From the NCBI GenBank assembly GCA_031263945.1, contig JAISEW010000171.1:1-6851 (forward strand): a DNA stretch of 6,851 nucleotides, in the 5' to 3' direction. Below the pieces are notes generated by a model. It did no database searches. It saw only the letters and a program-made list of their open reading frames with translations, and had not been told where the DNA came from. Position numbers and translations under genes: made by a program. This document shows, one piece after another, positions 1-5,382 of the stretch; the first letter of the stretch is position 1; each line of letters opens with the position of its first letter. This stretch comes from Gracilibacteraceae bacterium (lineage in GTDB: Bacteria > Bacillota > Desulfitobacteriia > Desulfitobacteriales > Syntrophobotulaceae).

Positions 1-18
1 CTCTGAATACAGCGAAAA

Positions 19-148
19 GCAAGATTTATTTTTCATATTGCAAAAAACCATCTAAAGCCATGGCAAACATGTAAAATCTTGTTACTATTTAGCGACGATC
101 TCTCTCTGACGTACTCGCAATGACGTTTGAACATTAACAAAATCTTGC
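19..148. repeat. Spaced 9-bp inverted repeat bracketing the repeat-like core
   Basis: GCAAGATTT at 19-27 is the exact reverse complement of AAATCTTGC at 140-148, and AAAATCTTG also occurs near 73-82. The arms enclose the CTCGCAATGACG-type core, so they could be remnants of a small mobile or palindromic element. In AT-rich DNA a chance match of this length is possible. Confidence 0.25.
92..126. repeat. Possible diverged copy of a dispersed CTCGCAATGACG-type repeat
   Basis: The plus strand reads GCGACGATC, then a TCTCTC run, then TGACGTACTCGCAATGACGT. The ending CTCGCAATGACG (minus: CGTCATTGCGAG) matches the edge of a palindromic intergenic repeat seen in many bacterial genomes, whose translation gives the familiar spurious 'RHCEERSD' peptides; here the minus-strand frame reads RHCEYVRERSS. 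The match to that class is from memory. TGACGT also occurs twice here (107-112 and 121-126), 14 bases apart. The copy looks degenerate or truncated. Confidence 0.4.
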
Positions 149-221
149 AATAAATATGTAAAAATATACGAAATATAAAATTTATTGGCCTAATAGTAAA
201 GTTTTAGCTGTCACAGGACTG

Positions 222-1109
222 CTAGAAGCGCAGGAACCTCCGGATGGAAAACGCGCTGGTGACGGCGCCGAGCGCCATGCCGGACAGCAGCATGACCTCC
301 AACACCAGGCGCAATGTGCCGCGCTCCGACACAACCGGCACAAAAACAAGATTAACGGTGATATATTCCGCCAGCCATGTATAAACGCAGCCGACGATGA
401 CCACGGCCAGCAAGGCGCCGAGCAGACCGATCAGCAGGCCCTCCAGAAAAAAAGGCCCCTGGATGAGAATGTTCTCCGCCCCGACCAGGCGCATGATCTG
501 TATTTCCTTCTCCCGCGTCTGCACATTCGTTTTTATATTAAGCGATATGAGCAGCATCGTCGCCAGCGCGAAAGCCGCCACCACCGCCAAACCGACCCAG
601 CGGAGCGACGCCGTGAGCCGGAGCATGGGCGCCAAAAAATCCTCGCCGTAATTGACGCGGTAGACCCCGGCCATTTCCATGATGCTCTGAGCCAGACCGG
701 CCACCGCCCCCGCGTCGCGCGCCGTGACCGTGATCATGTTCGGAATGGGGTTTATCCCGCCGACGTCTTCCAAATAACGGGCTCTGGCCTCGTCGTCCGG
801 TATCCACTCCCGCAGACCCTGGTCTTTGGTCGTCAGCGTCACGTCCGCCACCACGGCCAAATCGCGGATGACCCGCATGATATCCTCGATCCCGCTCTCG
901 TCCACCGTTTCGTCTATAAAAGCCGCTATCTCCACCTGCGATTCCATGGATTCGGCAAAATGTTCGGCGTTAGCCAGAAACAACAGGGCAAAACCCAACA
1001 GCGTCAGCGCCAGCATCGAAGTCAGGATCGAAGCGAAAGAAAGCCAAAAATTTCGGTAAAGCGAGACGAAAGATTGCTTAAAGATAAAACCCAGGGAATT
1101 CCAAAACAA
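222..1109 (-). CDS. ftsX: Cell-division protein FtsX, membrane subunit of the FtsEX ABC complex
   Basis: FtsX is the permease-like integral membrane partner of FtsE. In this family the complex does not mainly transport a substrate; it passes ATP hydrolysis by FtsE across the membrane to activate cell-wall hydrolases during division. The 295-residue product has the classic layout: a short cytoplasmic N-terminus ending in SLYRNFWLSFAS, TM1 at about 22-47, a large extracytoplasmic loop at about 48-170, then TM2 (about 171-192), TM3 (about 219-246) and TM4 (about 266-288). A conserved cytoplasmic stretch, TREKEIQIMRLVGA (about 198-211), follows TM2; this is typical of FtsX/MacB-type permeases. 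The start is TTG (1109-1107): an in-frame TGA lies just upstream and no ATG or GTG gives a full TM1. It begins 1 nt after the ftsE stop, and its GGAGGTGA RBS sits inside the end of ftsE, so the two genes are surely co-transcribed. No hydrolase gene follows before the window edge. Confidence 0.94.
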   Translation of the reverse strand: MFWNSLGFIFKQSFVSLYRNFWLSFASILTSMLALTLLGFALLFLANAEHFAESMESQVEIAAFIDETVDESGIEDIMRVIRDLAVVADVTLTTKDQGLREWIPDDEARARYLEDVGGINPIPNMITVTARDAGAVAGLAQSIMEMAGVYRVNYGEDFLAPMLRLTASLRWVGLAVVAAFALATMLLISLNIKTNVQTREKEIQIMRLVGAENILIQGPFFLEGLLIGLLGALLAVVIVGCVYTWLAEYITVNLVFVPVVSERGTLRLVLEVMLLSGMALGAVTSAFSIRRFLRF

Positions 1110-1110
1110 T

Positions 1111-1785
1111 TTAGAGGTTCACCTCCGGCTGTTCGCCTGTTATGCGGCCGCCTTCAACGCGAATAACTCTCCTTTTCATCCGGCGCACGATATGCATGGC
1201 GTGCGTGGCCATCACCACCGTCGTGCCCAGGCGGTTCAGCTCGTAAAGCAGCTTCATGATATCCCAGGCCGTCGTCTCGTCCAGGTTGCCGGTCGGCTCG
1301 TCCGCGATCAGGAGCATCGGGTTGTTGACCATGGCCCGCGCGACGCAGACCCGTTGCTGCTCCCCGCCGGACAGTTCGCCGGGAAAAACGCCCGCCTTGG
1401 CGGCCAGACCGACCAGAGACAGCATTTTATTCGTGTTGGCCGTACGCTCTCTCCGGGGTTTGCCTATGACCTGCTGGGCAAAAGCGACGTTTTCAAAAAC
1501 CGATTTATCTGGCAATAATTTAAAATCTTGGAATATAACACCAATTTTACGGCGATAAGCCGGTATCTGATAATTGCGCAGCCGTACCAAGTTGAATTTG
1601 TTCACCATGACGACGCCGCGCGAAGCCGTCTCCTCCCGGTACAGCAGCTTGATCAGCGTGGATTTGCCGGCGCCGCTCTTGCCGACGAGAAAGACAAATT
1701 CCCCGGCCCCGATCTCCAGATCGACGTTTTGCAGAGCGCGGGTCTTGTTGGCGTAAATCTTCGAGACGTTTTTCAGACTGATCAC
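1111..1785 (-). CDS. ftsE: Cell-division ATP-binding protein FtsE
   Basis: FtsE is the cytoplasmic ABC ATPase that works with FtsX at the division site. The 224-residue product (family about 225-230) starts VISLKNVSKIY, matching the usual FtsE N-terminus. It carries Walker A GKSGAGKS (35-42), the Q-loop in VIFQDFKLL (Gln86), an FtsE-like ENVAFAQQVIG stretch (99-108), signature LSGGEQQRV (138-146), Walker B MLLIADEPTGNLD (157-169) and the H-loop in MATHAMHIV (His195). Walker A has Lys36 where most relatives have Pro; this is outside the catalytic positions. The GTG at 1785 was chosen because it gives the family-standard start. The open frame extends to 2409, but that upstream part is antisense to the divergent gene and resembles nothing. 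No good RBS lies directly before this GTG; instead an 11-codon mini-ORF with a strong RBS ends in GTGA overlap with it, suggesting coupled translation. Confidence 0.95.
   Translation of the reverse strand: MISLKNVSKIYANKTRALQNVDLEIGAGEFVFLVGKSGAGKSTLIKLLYREETASRGVVMVNKFNLVRLRNYQIPAYRRKIGVIFQDFKLLPDKSVFENVAFAQQVIGKPRRERTANTNKMLSLVGLAAKAGVFPGELSGGEQQRVCVARAMVNNPMLLIADEPTGNLDETTAWDIMKLLYELNRLGTTVVMATHAMHIVRRMKRRVIRVEGGRITGEQPEVNL
1119..1126 (-). promoter_or_regulatory. RBS deciding the TTG start of ftsX
   Basis: GGAGGTGA on the minus strand lies within the last codons of ftsE. It is 9 nt from the TTG at 1109, a slightly long but workable spacing. With the in-frame stop just upstream, it supports TTG as the ftsX start. 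Confidence 0.6.
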
Positions 1786-1817
1786 GCCGTCCGGGCGGCG
1801 ATTCCCTGTTTCCGCAC
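1782..1817 (-). CDS. 11-aa leader mini-ORF overlapping the ftsE start
   Basis: On the minus strand a GTG codon (1817-1815) lies 7 nt after a perfect AGGAGG and opens an 11-codon frame, MRKQGIAARTA, ending in TGA (1784-1782). That stop overlaps the GTG start of ftsE in the four bases GTGA. The ftsE start itself has no RBS at normal distance, because the AGGAGG lies 39 nt upstream of it. The simplest reading is that ribosomes load at the mini-ORF and re-initiate on ftsE. The peptide resembles nothing I know and may have no function beyond coupling. An alternative is a one-base indel in the sequence that would fuse this start to ftsE, but ftsE already has a complete, canonical N-terminus. Confidence 0.5.
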   Translation of the reverse strand: MRKQGIAARTA

Positions 1818-1824
1818 CGCTGAG

Positions 1825-1830
1825 CCTCCT
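1825..1830 (-). promoter_or_regulatory. Strong RBS (AGGAGG) for the ftsE leader mini-ORF
   Basis: AGGAGG reads on the minus strand (CCTCCT on plus). It is 7 nt from the mini-ORF GTG at 1817 but 39 nt from the ftsE GTG at 1785, so it can serve ftsE only through the mini-ORF. No in-frame ftsE start codon lies at normal spacing from it. Confidence 0.65.
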
Positions 1831-1850
1831 CGCTTTTAAGTTCCCCGAAT

Positions 1851-1856
1851 ATTTTA
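1851..1856 (-). promoter_or_regulatory. Weak candidate -10 element for the ftsE unit
   Basis: TAAAAT (5 of 6 to TATAAT) reads on the minus strand about 34 nt upstream of the mini-ORF GTG. No recognisable -35 hexamer lies 16-18 nt upstream and there is no extended -10, so this is only a tentative promoter for ftsE-ftsX. Confidence 0.25.
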
Positions 1857-1975
1857 CTTCGACATTCTCATGAAATTCCCTTTTTTCAGCGGAAAATCCC
1901 AGACCGATCGTCCCCGCAAGAGACGAGCGTGCCGTCCCGTCCGGATTCCGGGCAAGGGGAAAAAGTTCGGGAGGC

Positions 1976-2004
1976 TTGTCAGCGAGCCGGTTTTGCGGTA
2001 AACT
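1976..2004 (+). promoter_or_regulatory. Candidate sigma-A promoter for the small ORF-AlbA_2-cobQ unit
   Basis: TTGTCA (1976-1981, 5 of 6 to TTGACA) is separated by exactly 17 nt from TAAACT (1999-2004, 4 of 6 to TATAAT). Transcription would start near 2011, about 30 nt before the small ORF at 2042. This is the only hexamer pair I found with good spacing in the divergent interval between ftsE and the plus-strand genes. Confidence 0.45.
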
Positions 2005-2031
2005 GTAGATAAAGTTCGAAGGTTCCCGGAC

Positions 2032-2036
2032 GGAGG
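2032..2036 (+). promoter_or_regulatory. RBS of the 22-aa small ORF
   Basis: GGAGG sits 5 nt before the ATG at 2042 with a T-rich spacer, an efficient arrangement. It is the main reason to believe the small ORF is translated. Confidence 0.6.
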
Positions 2037-2041
2037 TTTTT

Positions 2042-2110
2042 ATGGCGAAGCATCTCAAGTACAAGAGCGCGTATAATAAAGGTATCGCTAAACCGGAGGG
2101 GAACGCATGA
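2042..2110 (+). CDS. 22-aa small ORF overlapping the AlbA_2 gene start
   Basis: A 22-codon frame begins MAKHLKYKSAYNKG and ends in TGA (2108-2110), which overlaps the ATG of the next gene (2107-2109) in the four bases ATGA. It has its own GGAGG at optimal spacing and lies about 30 nt after a candidate transcription start. The peptide is basic (four Lys and one His in the first 13 residues), has no membrane segment, and I do not recognise it. It could be a leader peptide that couples or regulates translation of the downstream gene, a real microprotein, or a chance frame. The downstream gene also has its own GGAGGGG RBS inside this ORF, so coupling would tune it and not be strictly required. 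Confidence 0.5.
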   Translation: MAKHLKYKSAYNKGIAKPEGNA

Positions 2111-3705
2111 CGTCTGAACATATACAAAAGCTGCTTGCCGAGGGCGAGGGACTGGCAGTCGAGTTCAAGGAGTGCGTAAACGAGCTGAATAACAGCGTCT
2201 TTGAGACGGTCTGCTCGTTCTCCAACCGTTATGGCGGACACCTGATCCTTGGTGTATCGGACGGCGGGGCGCCTGTCGGCGTCAATCCAAAAGCCGCGCC
2301 GCAGATGAAGATGAACTTTGCCAGCATGTTGAACAATCCGCAGAAGACGTCGCCTTCGCTTTTCTTGAACTTTGAAGAAGTGGAAGTGGCGGGCAAACTG
2401 CTGCTGCACGCATATATTCCCGTGAGTTCACAGATACAGTCCTGTTCAGGCAGGATATACGACCGCAATGAAAGCGGAGATTTTGACATCACAAACTCTA
2501 CTGAGCTTATAGCGCATCTGTCCGTGCGCAAGTCGAATCGGTTTACAGAGCGGGAGGTGTTCCCGTACGCCACGTTGGACGATCTGCGTCTGGATCTTGT
2601 CCCGCGGGTAAAGAGAATGGCGGTCGGGCGCGTCCCAAATCACCCGTGGAAAGACATGACCGACATGGAACTGTTCAAGAGCGCCGGACTGTACGAGAGG
2701 GACAAACGAACGGGCAAGGAAGGTTTCAATCGCGCGGCTATACTGCTGTTCGGGCGGGAGGAAGTCATCCAGCAAGTCGCGCCCGGATATGTCACAGATT
2801 GCCTGTTGCGCGTCAAAAATATCGACCGCTACGACGACAGATTGCGCGTGGAGACCAACCTCATCGAGAGTTTCGACGTACTCATGGATTTCATCGCGAA
2901 GCACACCAACGACCCGTTTTTCTTGATAGACAATCTGAACGTGAGCGTCAGAAGCCACATAGCTAAAGAAATTGTTTCGAATATCCTTGTTCACCGAGAG
3001 TTTTCAGGAACATTTCCCGCGCGCATTATCATAGGAAAAGACAGCCTTGTCGCCGAGAACTGGAACCGGGCCCTTCACCACGGCCGCATAGACCCGGATA
3101 ACTTCGAGCCGTATCCAAAAAATCCCATCCTTGCCCGGTTCTTTGTAAACATAGGATACGCGGACACGCTCGGTTCAGGCGTTCGCAACCTGATGAAGTA
3201 CACGAAGCTTTATTCGGGCGGCGAACCGGAATTGATCGAAGGCGATATATTCAAAACCATTATCCCGCTTGGCCCCAATGTTCCCGTATCGGTCGCCGAG
3301 CTGCCGATAGAAGTCGCCGATAACTTGCCGACAGCCGATAAGTTGCCGGTAAAAGTCGCCGATAACCTGCCGATAGCCAATAAGTTGCCGGTAAAAGTTG
3401 CCGATAACCTGCCGGTAACCGATAAGTTGCCGGTAAAAGTTGCCGATAAATCCGTCTCATACCGCTCGTCGAAAAATTCACCCAACTTGCCGATAAAACT
3501 TACCGCCGGTGAGACGGCGTTTTTGCAGTCGCTCGAATCGTATCTCAGCGAATATGAGTGGATCACAAACGCGCAGGCAAGAGAAATTACCGAAAAAACA
3601 GAAGGGAGCGTAAAGCGGTTTTTGCGCAACCTGGCAAATAAGGGCGCGCTTGAAAGCCGCGGCGAAAACAAGATGCGGCAGTATCGCCGGCGAAATTACA
3701 AATAA
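2107..3705 (+). CDS. AlbA_2/Schlafen-type DNA-binding protein with GHKL-like ATPase region and C-terminal winged helix
   Basis: This 532-residue protein belongs to the bacterial group often annotated as 'putative DNA-binding domain' or 'RecG-like transcriptional regulator'. An AlbA_2 domain fills about residues 8-130, with GEGLAVEFKEC (13-23), GGHLILGVSDGGAPVGV (43-59) and RIYDRNESG (116-124). A HATPase_c_4-like region follows, shown by HIAKEIVSNILVHREFSG (284-301) and YADTLGSGVRNLMKY (351-365). Residues about 392-450 are a repetitive LPVKVADN linker, and about 466-526 look like a winged helix (ITNAQAREITEKTEGSVKRFLRNLANKGAL). Start ATG 2107 has GGAGGGG 5 nt upstream. It overlaps the small ORF before it by 4 nt and cobQ after it by 1 nt. 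Family members are presumed transcriptional regulators or nucleic-acid-binding proteins, and their targets are mostly unknown. Codon use appears more A/T-ending than in cobQ, which may hint at separate origin. A defence role, as for some Schlafen-like proteins, cannot be excluded. Confidence 0.88.
   Translation: MTSEHIQKLLAEGEGLAVEFKECVNELNNSVFETVCSFSNRYGGHLILGVSDGGAPVGVNPKAAPQMKMNFASMLNNPQKTSPSLFLNFEEVEVAGKLLLHAYIPVSSQIQSCSGRIYDRNESGDFDITNSTELIAHLSVRKSNRFTEREVFPYATLDDLRLDLVPRVKRMAVGRVPNHPWKDMTDMELFKSAGLYERDKRTGKEGFNRAAILLFGREEVIQQVAPGYVTDCLLRVKNIDRYDDRLRVETNLIESFDVLMDFIAKHTNDPFFLIDNLNVSVRSHIAKEIVSNILVHREFSGTFPARIIIGKDSLVAENWNRALHHGRIDPDNFEPYPKNPILARFFVNIGYADTLGSGVRNLMKYTKLYSGGEPELIEGDIFKTIIPLGPNVPVSVAELPIEVADNLPTADKLPVKVADNLPIANKLPVKVADNLPVTDKLPVKVADKSVSYRSSKNSPNLPIKLTAGETAFLQSLESYLSEYEWITNAQAREITEKTEGSVKRFLRNLANKGALESRGENKMRQYRRRNYK
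3298..3450 (+). repeat. 42-bp in-frame tandem repeat (about 3.6 copies) in the linker of the AlbA_2 protein
   Basis: Units lie at 3298-3339, 3340-3381, 3382-3423 and a partial unit at 3424-3450. Each encodes 14 residues on the pattern KLPVKVADNLP(I/V)(A/T)(D/N). Units 2 and 3 differ at only 4 of 42 bases. Each unit contains two half-motifs (LPxxVADN and LPxxxDK) that share a GCCGATAANYTGCCG-like DNA core. Degenerate half copies flank the array: VPVSVAE before it and NLPIKL after it. The array sits exactly between the ATPase-like region and the winged helix, so copy number could change linker length without breaking the frame. Confidence 0.9.
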
Positions 3706-5195
3706 TGGCAAAAGCGATCATGGTGCAGGGGACGATGTCGAACGCGGGCAAGAGCATACTCGTGGCCGCGCTGTGCCGTATTTTCCGGCAGGACGGCTAC
3801 AGGACCGCGCCTTTCAAGTCGCAGAATATGGCGCTGAACTCGTTCATAACGCGCGACGGCCTGGAAATGGGGCGCGCGCAGGTAACGCAGGCGGAAGCGG
3901 CGGGCGCCGAGCCGGACGCGCGCATGAACCCCATTCTGCTCAAACCCGTGCATGATCAGGGCAGCCAGGTGATTTTGCACGGAGAGGTGCTGGACACGCT
4001 CACGGCTAAAGATTATTACCGGATGAAGTCAAAACTGCGGCCGGAGATCATGAAAGCGTACGACTCGCTTGCCGCGGAATTTGACGTTATCGTTTTGGAG
4101 GGCGCGGGCAGCGCGGCGGAACTGAACCTCGCTCCGGATGATTTTGTCAACATGGGCATGGCGAAAATGGCGAACTCTCCCGTGCTGCTCGTCGGCGACA
4201 TCGACAGGGGCGGCATATTCGCGCAGCTGTACGGCACGGTGAAGATCCTGCCGGAGGACGAGAGACGTCTGATCAAGGCGCTGATCGTCAACAAGTTTCG
4301 CGGCGATATATCGCTGTTTGCGGACGGCGTGAAAATACTGGAGGACCTCTGCGGCAAACCGGTGGCGGGCGTGATCCCGTGGCTCGACGTGGACATTGAC
4401 GACGAGGACAGCGTGACAGCGCGCGCGGAGGGCCGGGCGGGGCGCGGCGGCGGCGCGGTGGACATAGCGGTCATATTCCTGCCGCATATCAGCAATTTCA
4501 CCGACTTCGCCGCCCTGGAAGCCACGCCGGGCGTAGGCGTGCGCTATGTCAAAGAACCTTACCGGCTCGGCGATCCGGATCTGGTGATCATCCCCGGCTC
4601 GAAAAGCACCGTTTTCGACCTGCTCCGCCTGCGCGAATGCGGATTGGAAGCGGCGATCCAGCGGCTGGCCGCCCGCGGCGTCCCGGTACTCGGCATCTGC
4701 GGCGGCTATCAAATGCTCGGCGAGAGCGTCGCCGGCGACGGGGAAACCGAGGGCGGCGGCGAGGTGCGCGGGATGGGTCTGCTGCCGGTCGTGACGGAAT
4801 TCGCGGCGGAGAAGCGCCGCACCCGCGTGACCGCGGCCGCGCTGGCCGTTGGCGGCGTACTCGCGCCGCTCAGCGGCGCGGCGCTGGAGGGCTACGAGAT
4901 CCATATGGGCGTGACGTCGCTCCGCGGCGGAAGGCCTCTGCTGCGGCTCTCCGGCGGCGAGCCGGACGGCTGTCAGCTCGGCAGCGTCTACGGCACGTAT
5001 TTGCATGGATTCTTTGACAGGGCGGAATGCCGCGAGCGCGTGCTGAACGCGCTGTGCGAGCGCAAAGGCGTCTCCCTGAACGCGGATCCCTTCGACTTCG
5101 CGGCATACAAAGAGCGCAACTATGACCTTCTCGCCCGGGGCGTGCGGGAGGCGCTGGATATGCGCCTTATTTACCATATTTTAGAAAAAGGTTAA
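3705..5195 (+). CDS. cobQ: Cobyric acid synthase (glutamine-hydrolysing)
   Basis: CobQ/CbiP performs the four ATP-dependent amidations that convert adenosylcobyrinic acid a,c-diamide to cobyric acid in the cytoplasm, using ammonia from glutamine, late in corrin-ring synthesis. The 496-residue product has the family-standard length. The N-terminal dethiobiotin-synthetase-like domain shows P-loop GTMSNAGKS (9-17), PFKSQNMALNS (36-46), VIVLEGAGSAAELNL (128-142) and VGDIDRGGIFAQLYG (163-177). The C-terminal class I-type glutamine amidotransferase domain has the nucleophile in LGICGGYQMLG (Cys332), YEIHMG (397-402) and the catalytic-type His434 in TYLHGFFD. ATG 3705 overlaps the upstream stop (TAATG) and gives the usual MAKAIMVQGT start. 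No Shine-Dalgarno is visible, so expression probably depends on translation of the AlbA_2 gene. No other cobalamin gene and no B12 riboswitch is in view. The coding sequence is notably GC-rich, especially its second half. Confidence 0.97.
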   Translation: MAKAIMVQGTMSNAGKSILVAALCRIFRQDGYRTAPFKSQNMALNSFITRDGLEMGRAQVTQAEAAGAEPDARMNPILLKPVHDQGSQVILHGEVLDTLTAKDYYRMKSKLRPEIMKAYDSLAAEFDVIVLEGAGSAAELNLAPDDFVNMGMAKMANSPVLLVGDIDRGGIFAQLYGTVKILPEDERRLIKALIVNKFRGDISLFADGVKILEDLCGKPVAGVIPWLDVDIDDEDSVTARAEGRAGRGGGAVDIAVIFLPHISNFTDFAALEATPGVGVRYVKEPYRLGDPDLVIIPGSKSTVFDLLRLRECGLEAAIQRLAARGVPVLGICGGYQMLGESVAGDGETEGGGEVRGMGLLPVVTEFAAEKRRTRVTAAALAVGGVLAPLSGAALEGYEIHMGVTSLRGGRPLLRLSGGEPDGCQLGSVYGTYLHGFFDRAECRERVLNALCERKGVSLNADPFDFAAYKERNYDLLARGVREALDMRLIYHILEKG

Positions 5196-5290
5196 AATCA
5201 GAGAAACTGGTGCAAAGCGGCGATAACTTGGAGCAGGGGATTGGGATTGCCCTTTTTCCGGAAATTACTCCGCGCGGCTGACGCTGCTAC

Positions 5291-5319
5291 TTGAAAAAAT
5301 GTTATTCTTATTATACAAT
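5291..5319 (+). promoter_or_regulatory. Near-consensus sigma-A promoter of the actin-like gene
   Basis: TTGAAA (5291-5296) and TACAAT (5314-5319) are separated by exactly 17 nt in a locally AT-rich stretch, five of six matches at -10 and four of six at -35. Predicted transcription starts near 5326, leaving a leader of nearly 60 nt before the GTG at 5383. It makes the actin-like gene independent of cobQ. Confidence 0.7.
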
Positions 5320-5370
5320 GAAAAGGGTTTATATCAAATATAGCGGATTCTGTAATTTTTCAGAGTGTAA

Positions 5371-5377
5371 GGGGGAG
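5371..5377 (+). promoter_or_regulatory. RBS fixing the GTG start of the actin-like gene
   Basis: GGGGGAG lies 5 nt before GTG 5383. No ATG at comparable spacing is in frame; the next in-frame ATG, Met7 (5401), lacks an RBS, and starting there would leave only a few residues before the phosphate-1 motif. Confidence 0.6.
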
Positions 5378-5382
5378 CTTTT

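Larger units (their letters stand above)
1..221. other. AT-rich intergenic stretch downstream of ftsX
   Basis: This stretch is clearly richer in A+T than the rest of the window and holds no convincing gene. The longest small frame I read, 33 codons on the minus strand from 134 to 33, has no RBS and seems to be a translated repeat. The stretch contains a repeat-like core at about 92-126 and a spaced inverted repeat (19-27 and 140-148). A hairpin with a 7-bp stem carrying one mismatch (206-223) overlaps the ftsX stop, but no T-run follows, so I do not call it a terminator. Confidence 0.6.
5196..5382 (+). other. Intergenic region between cobQ and the actin-like gene
   Basis: This 187-base gap holds the promoter at 5291-5319 and a roughly 60-nt leader. 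I found no array of direct repeats that would serve as a parC-type centromere; there is only a short GGGATT doublet (5237-5248) and an 8-base palindrome CCGCGCGG near 5270. A very weak stem (GGG/CCC) followed by TTTTT at about 5243-5257 might help end cobQ transcription but is too short to call a terminator. In the leader, ATTCTG (5347-5352) can pair with CAGAGT (5361-5366) just before the RBS. Confidence 0.5.

Noticed and set aside
33..134. 33-codon minus-strand ORF (starts MFKRHCEYVRERSS)
   Set aside because: It has no RBS and the peptide resembles the spurious translation of CATTGCGAG-type repeats, so it is not called as a gene.
1862..1872. Minus-strand micro-frame ATGAGAATGTCGAAGTAA (MRMSK) further upstream of ftsE
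   Set aside because: It is only five codons, with a modest purine-rich upstream stretch, and overlaps the candidate -10; I cannot distinguish it from chance.
1786..2409. Open upstream extension of the ftsE frame to an ATG at 2409 (432 aa in total)
   Set aside because: The extra 208 codons are mostly antisense to the AlbA_2 gene, look basic and non-globular, and FtsE has its normal length and N-terminus from 1785.
3210..3671. Minus-strand ORF with regular SATFTGNLS-type peptide repeats
   Set aside because: This is only the reverse frame of the 42-bp coding repeat; it has no RBS and no family resemblance.
4029..5177. Long minus-strand open frame opposite cobQ (382 codons)
   Set aside because: It is a shadow of the GC-rich cobQ coding strand; the composition is His/Arg/Ala-heavy with no recognisable motif.
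5221..5230. CGATAACTTG after cobQ, identical to a 10-base piece of the tandem repeat (3318-3327)
   Set aside because: It is a single 10-base match without the rest of the repeat core; chance is the simpler explanation.
5243..5257. Possible intrinsic terminator after cobQ (GGG-loop-CCC then TTTTT)
   Set aside because: The stem is only three to four base pairs, too weak for a confident terminator.
5196..5382. Cobalamin riboswitch near cobQ
   Set aside because: No B12-box-like conserved core was found here or in 1818-2041.
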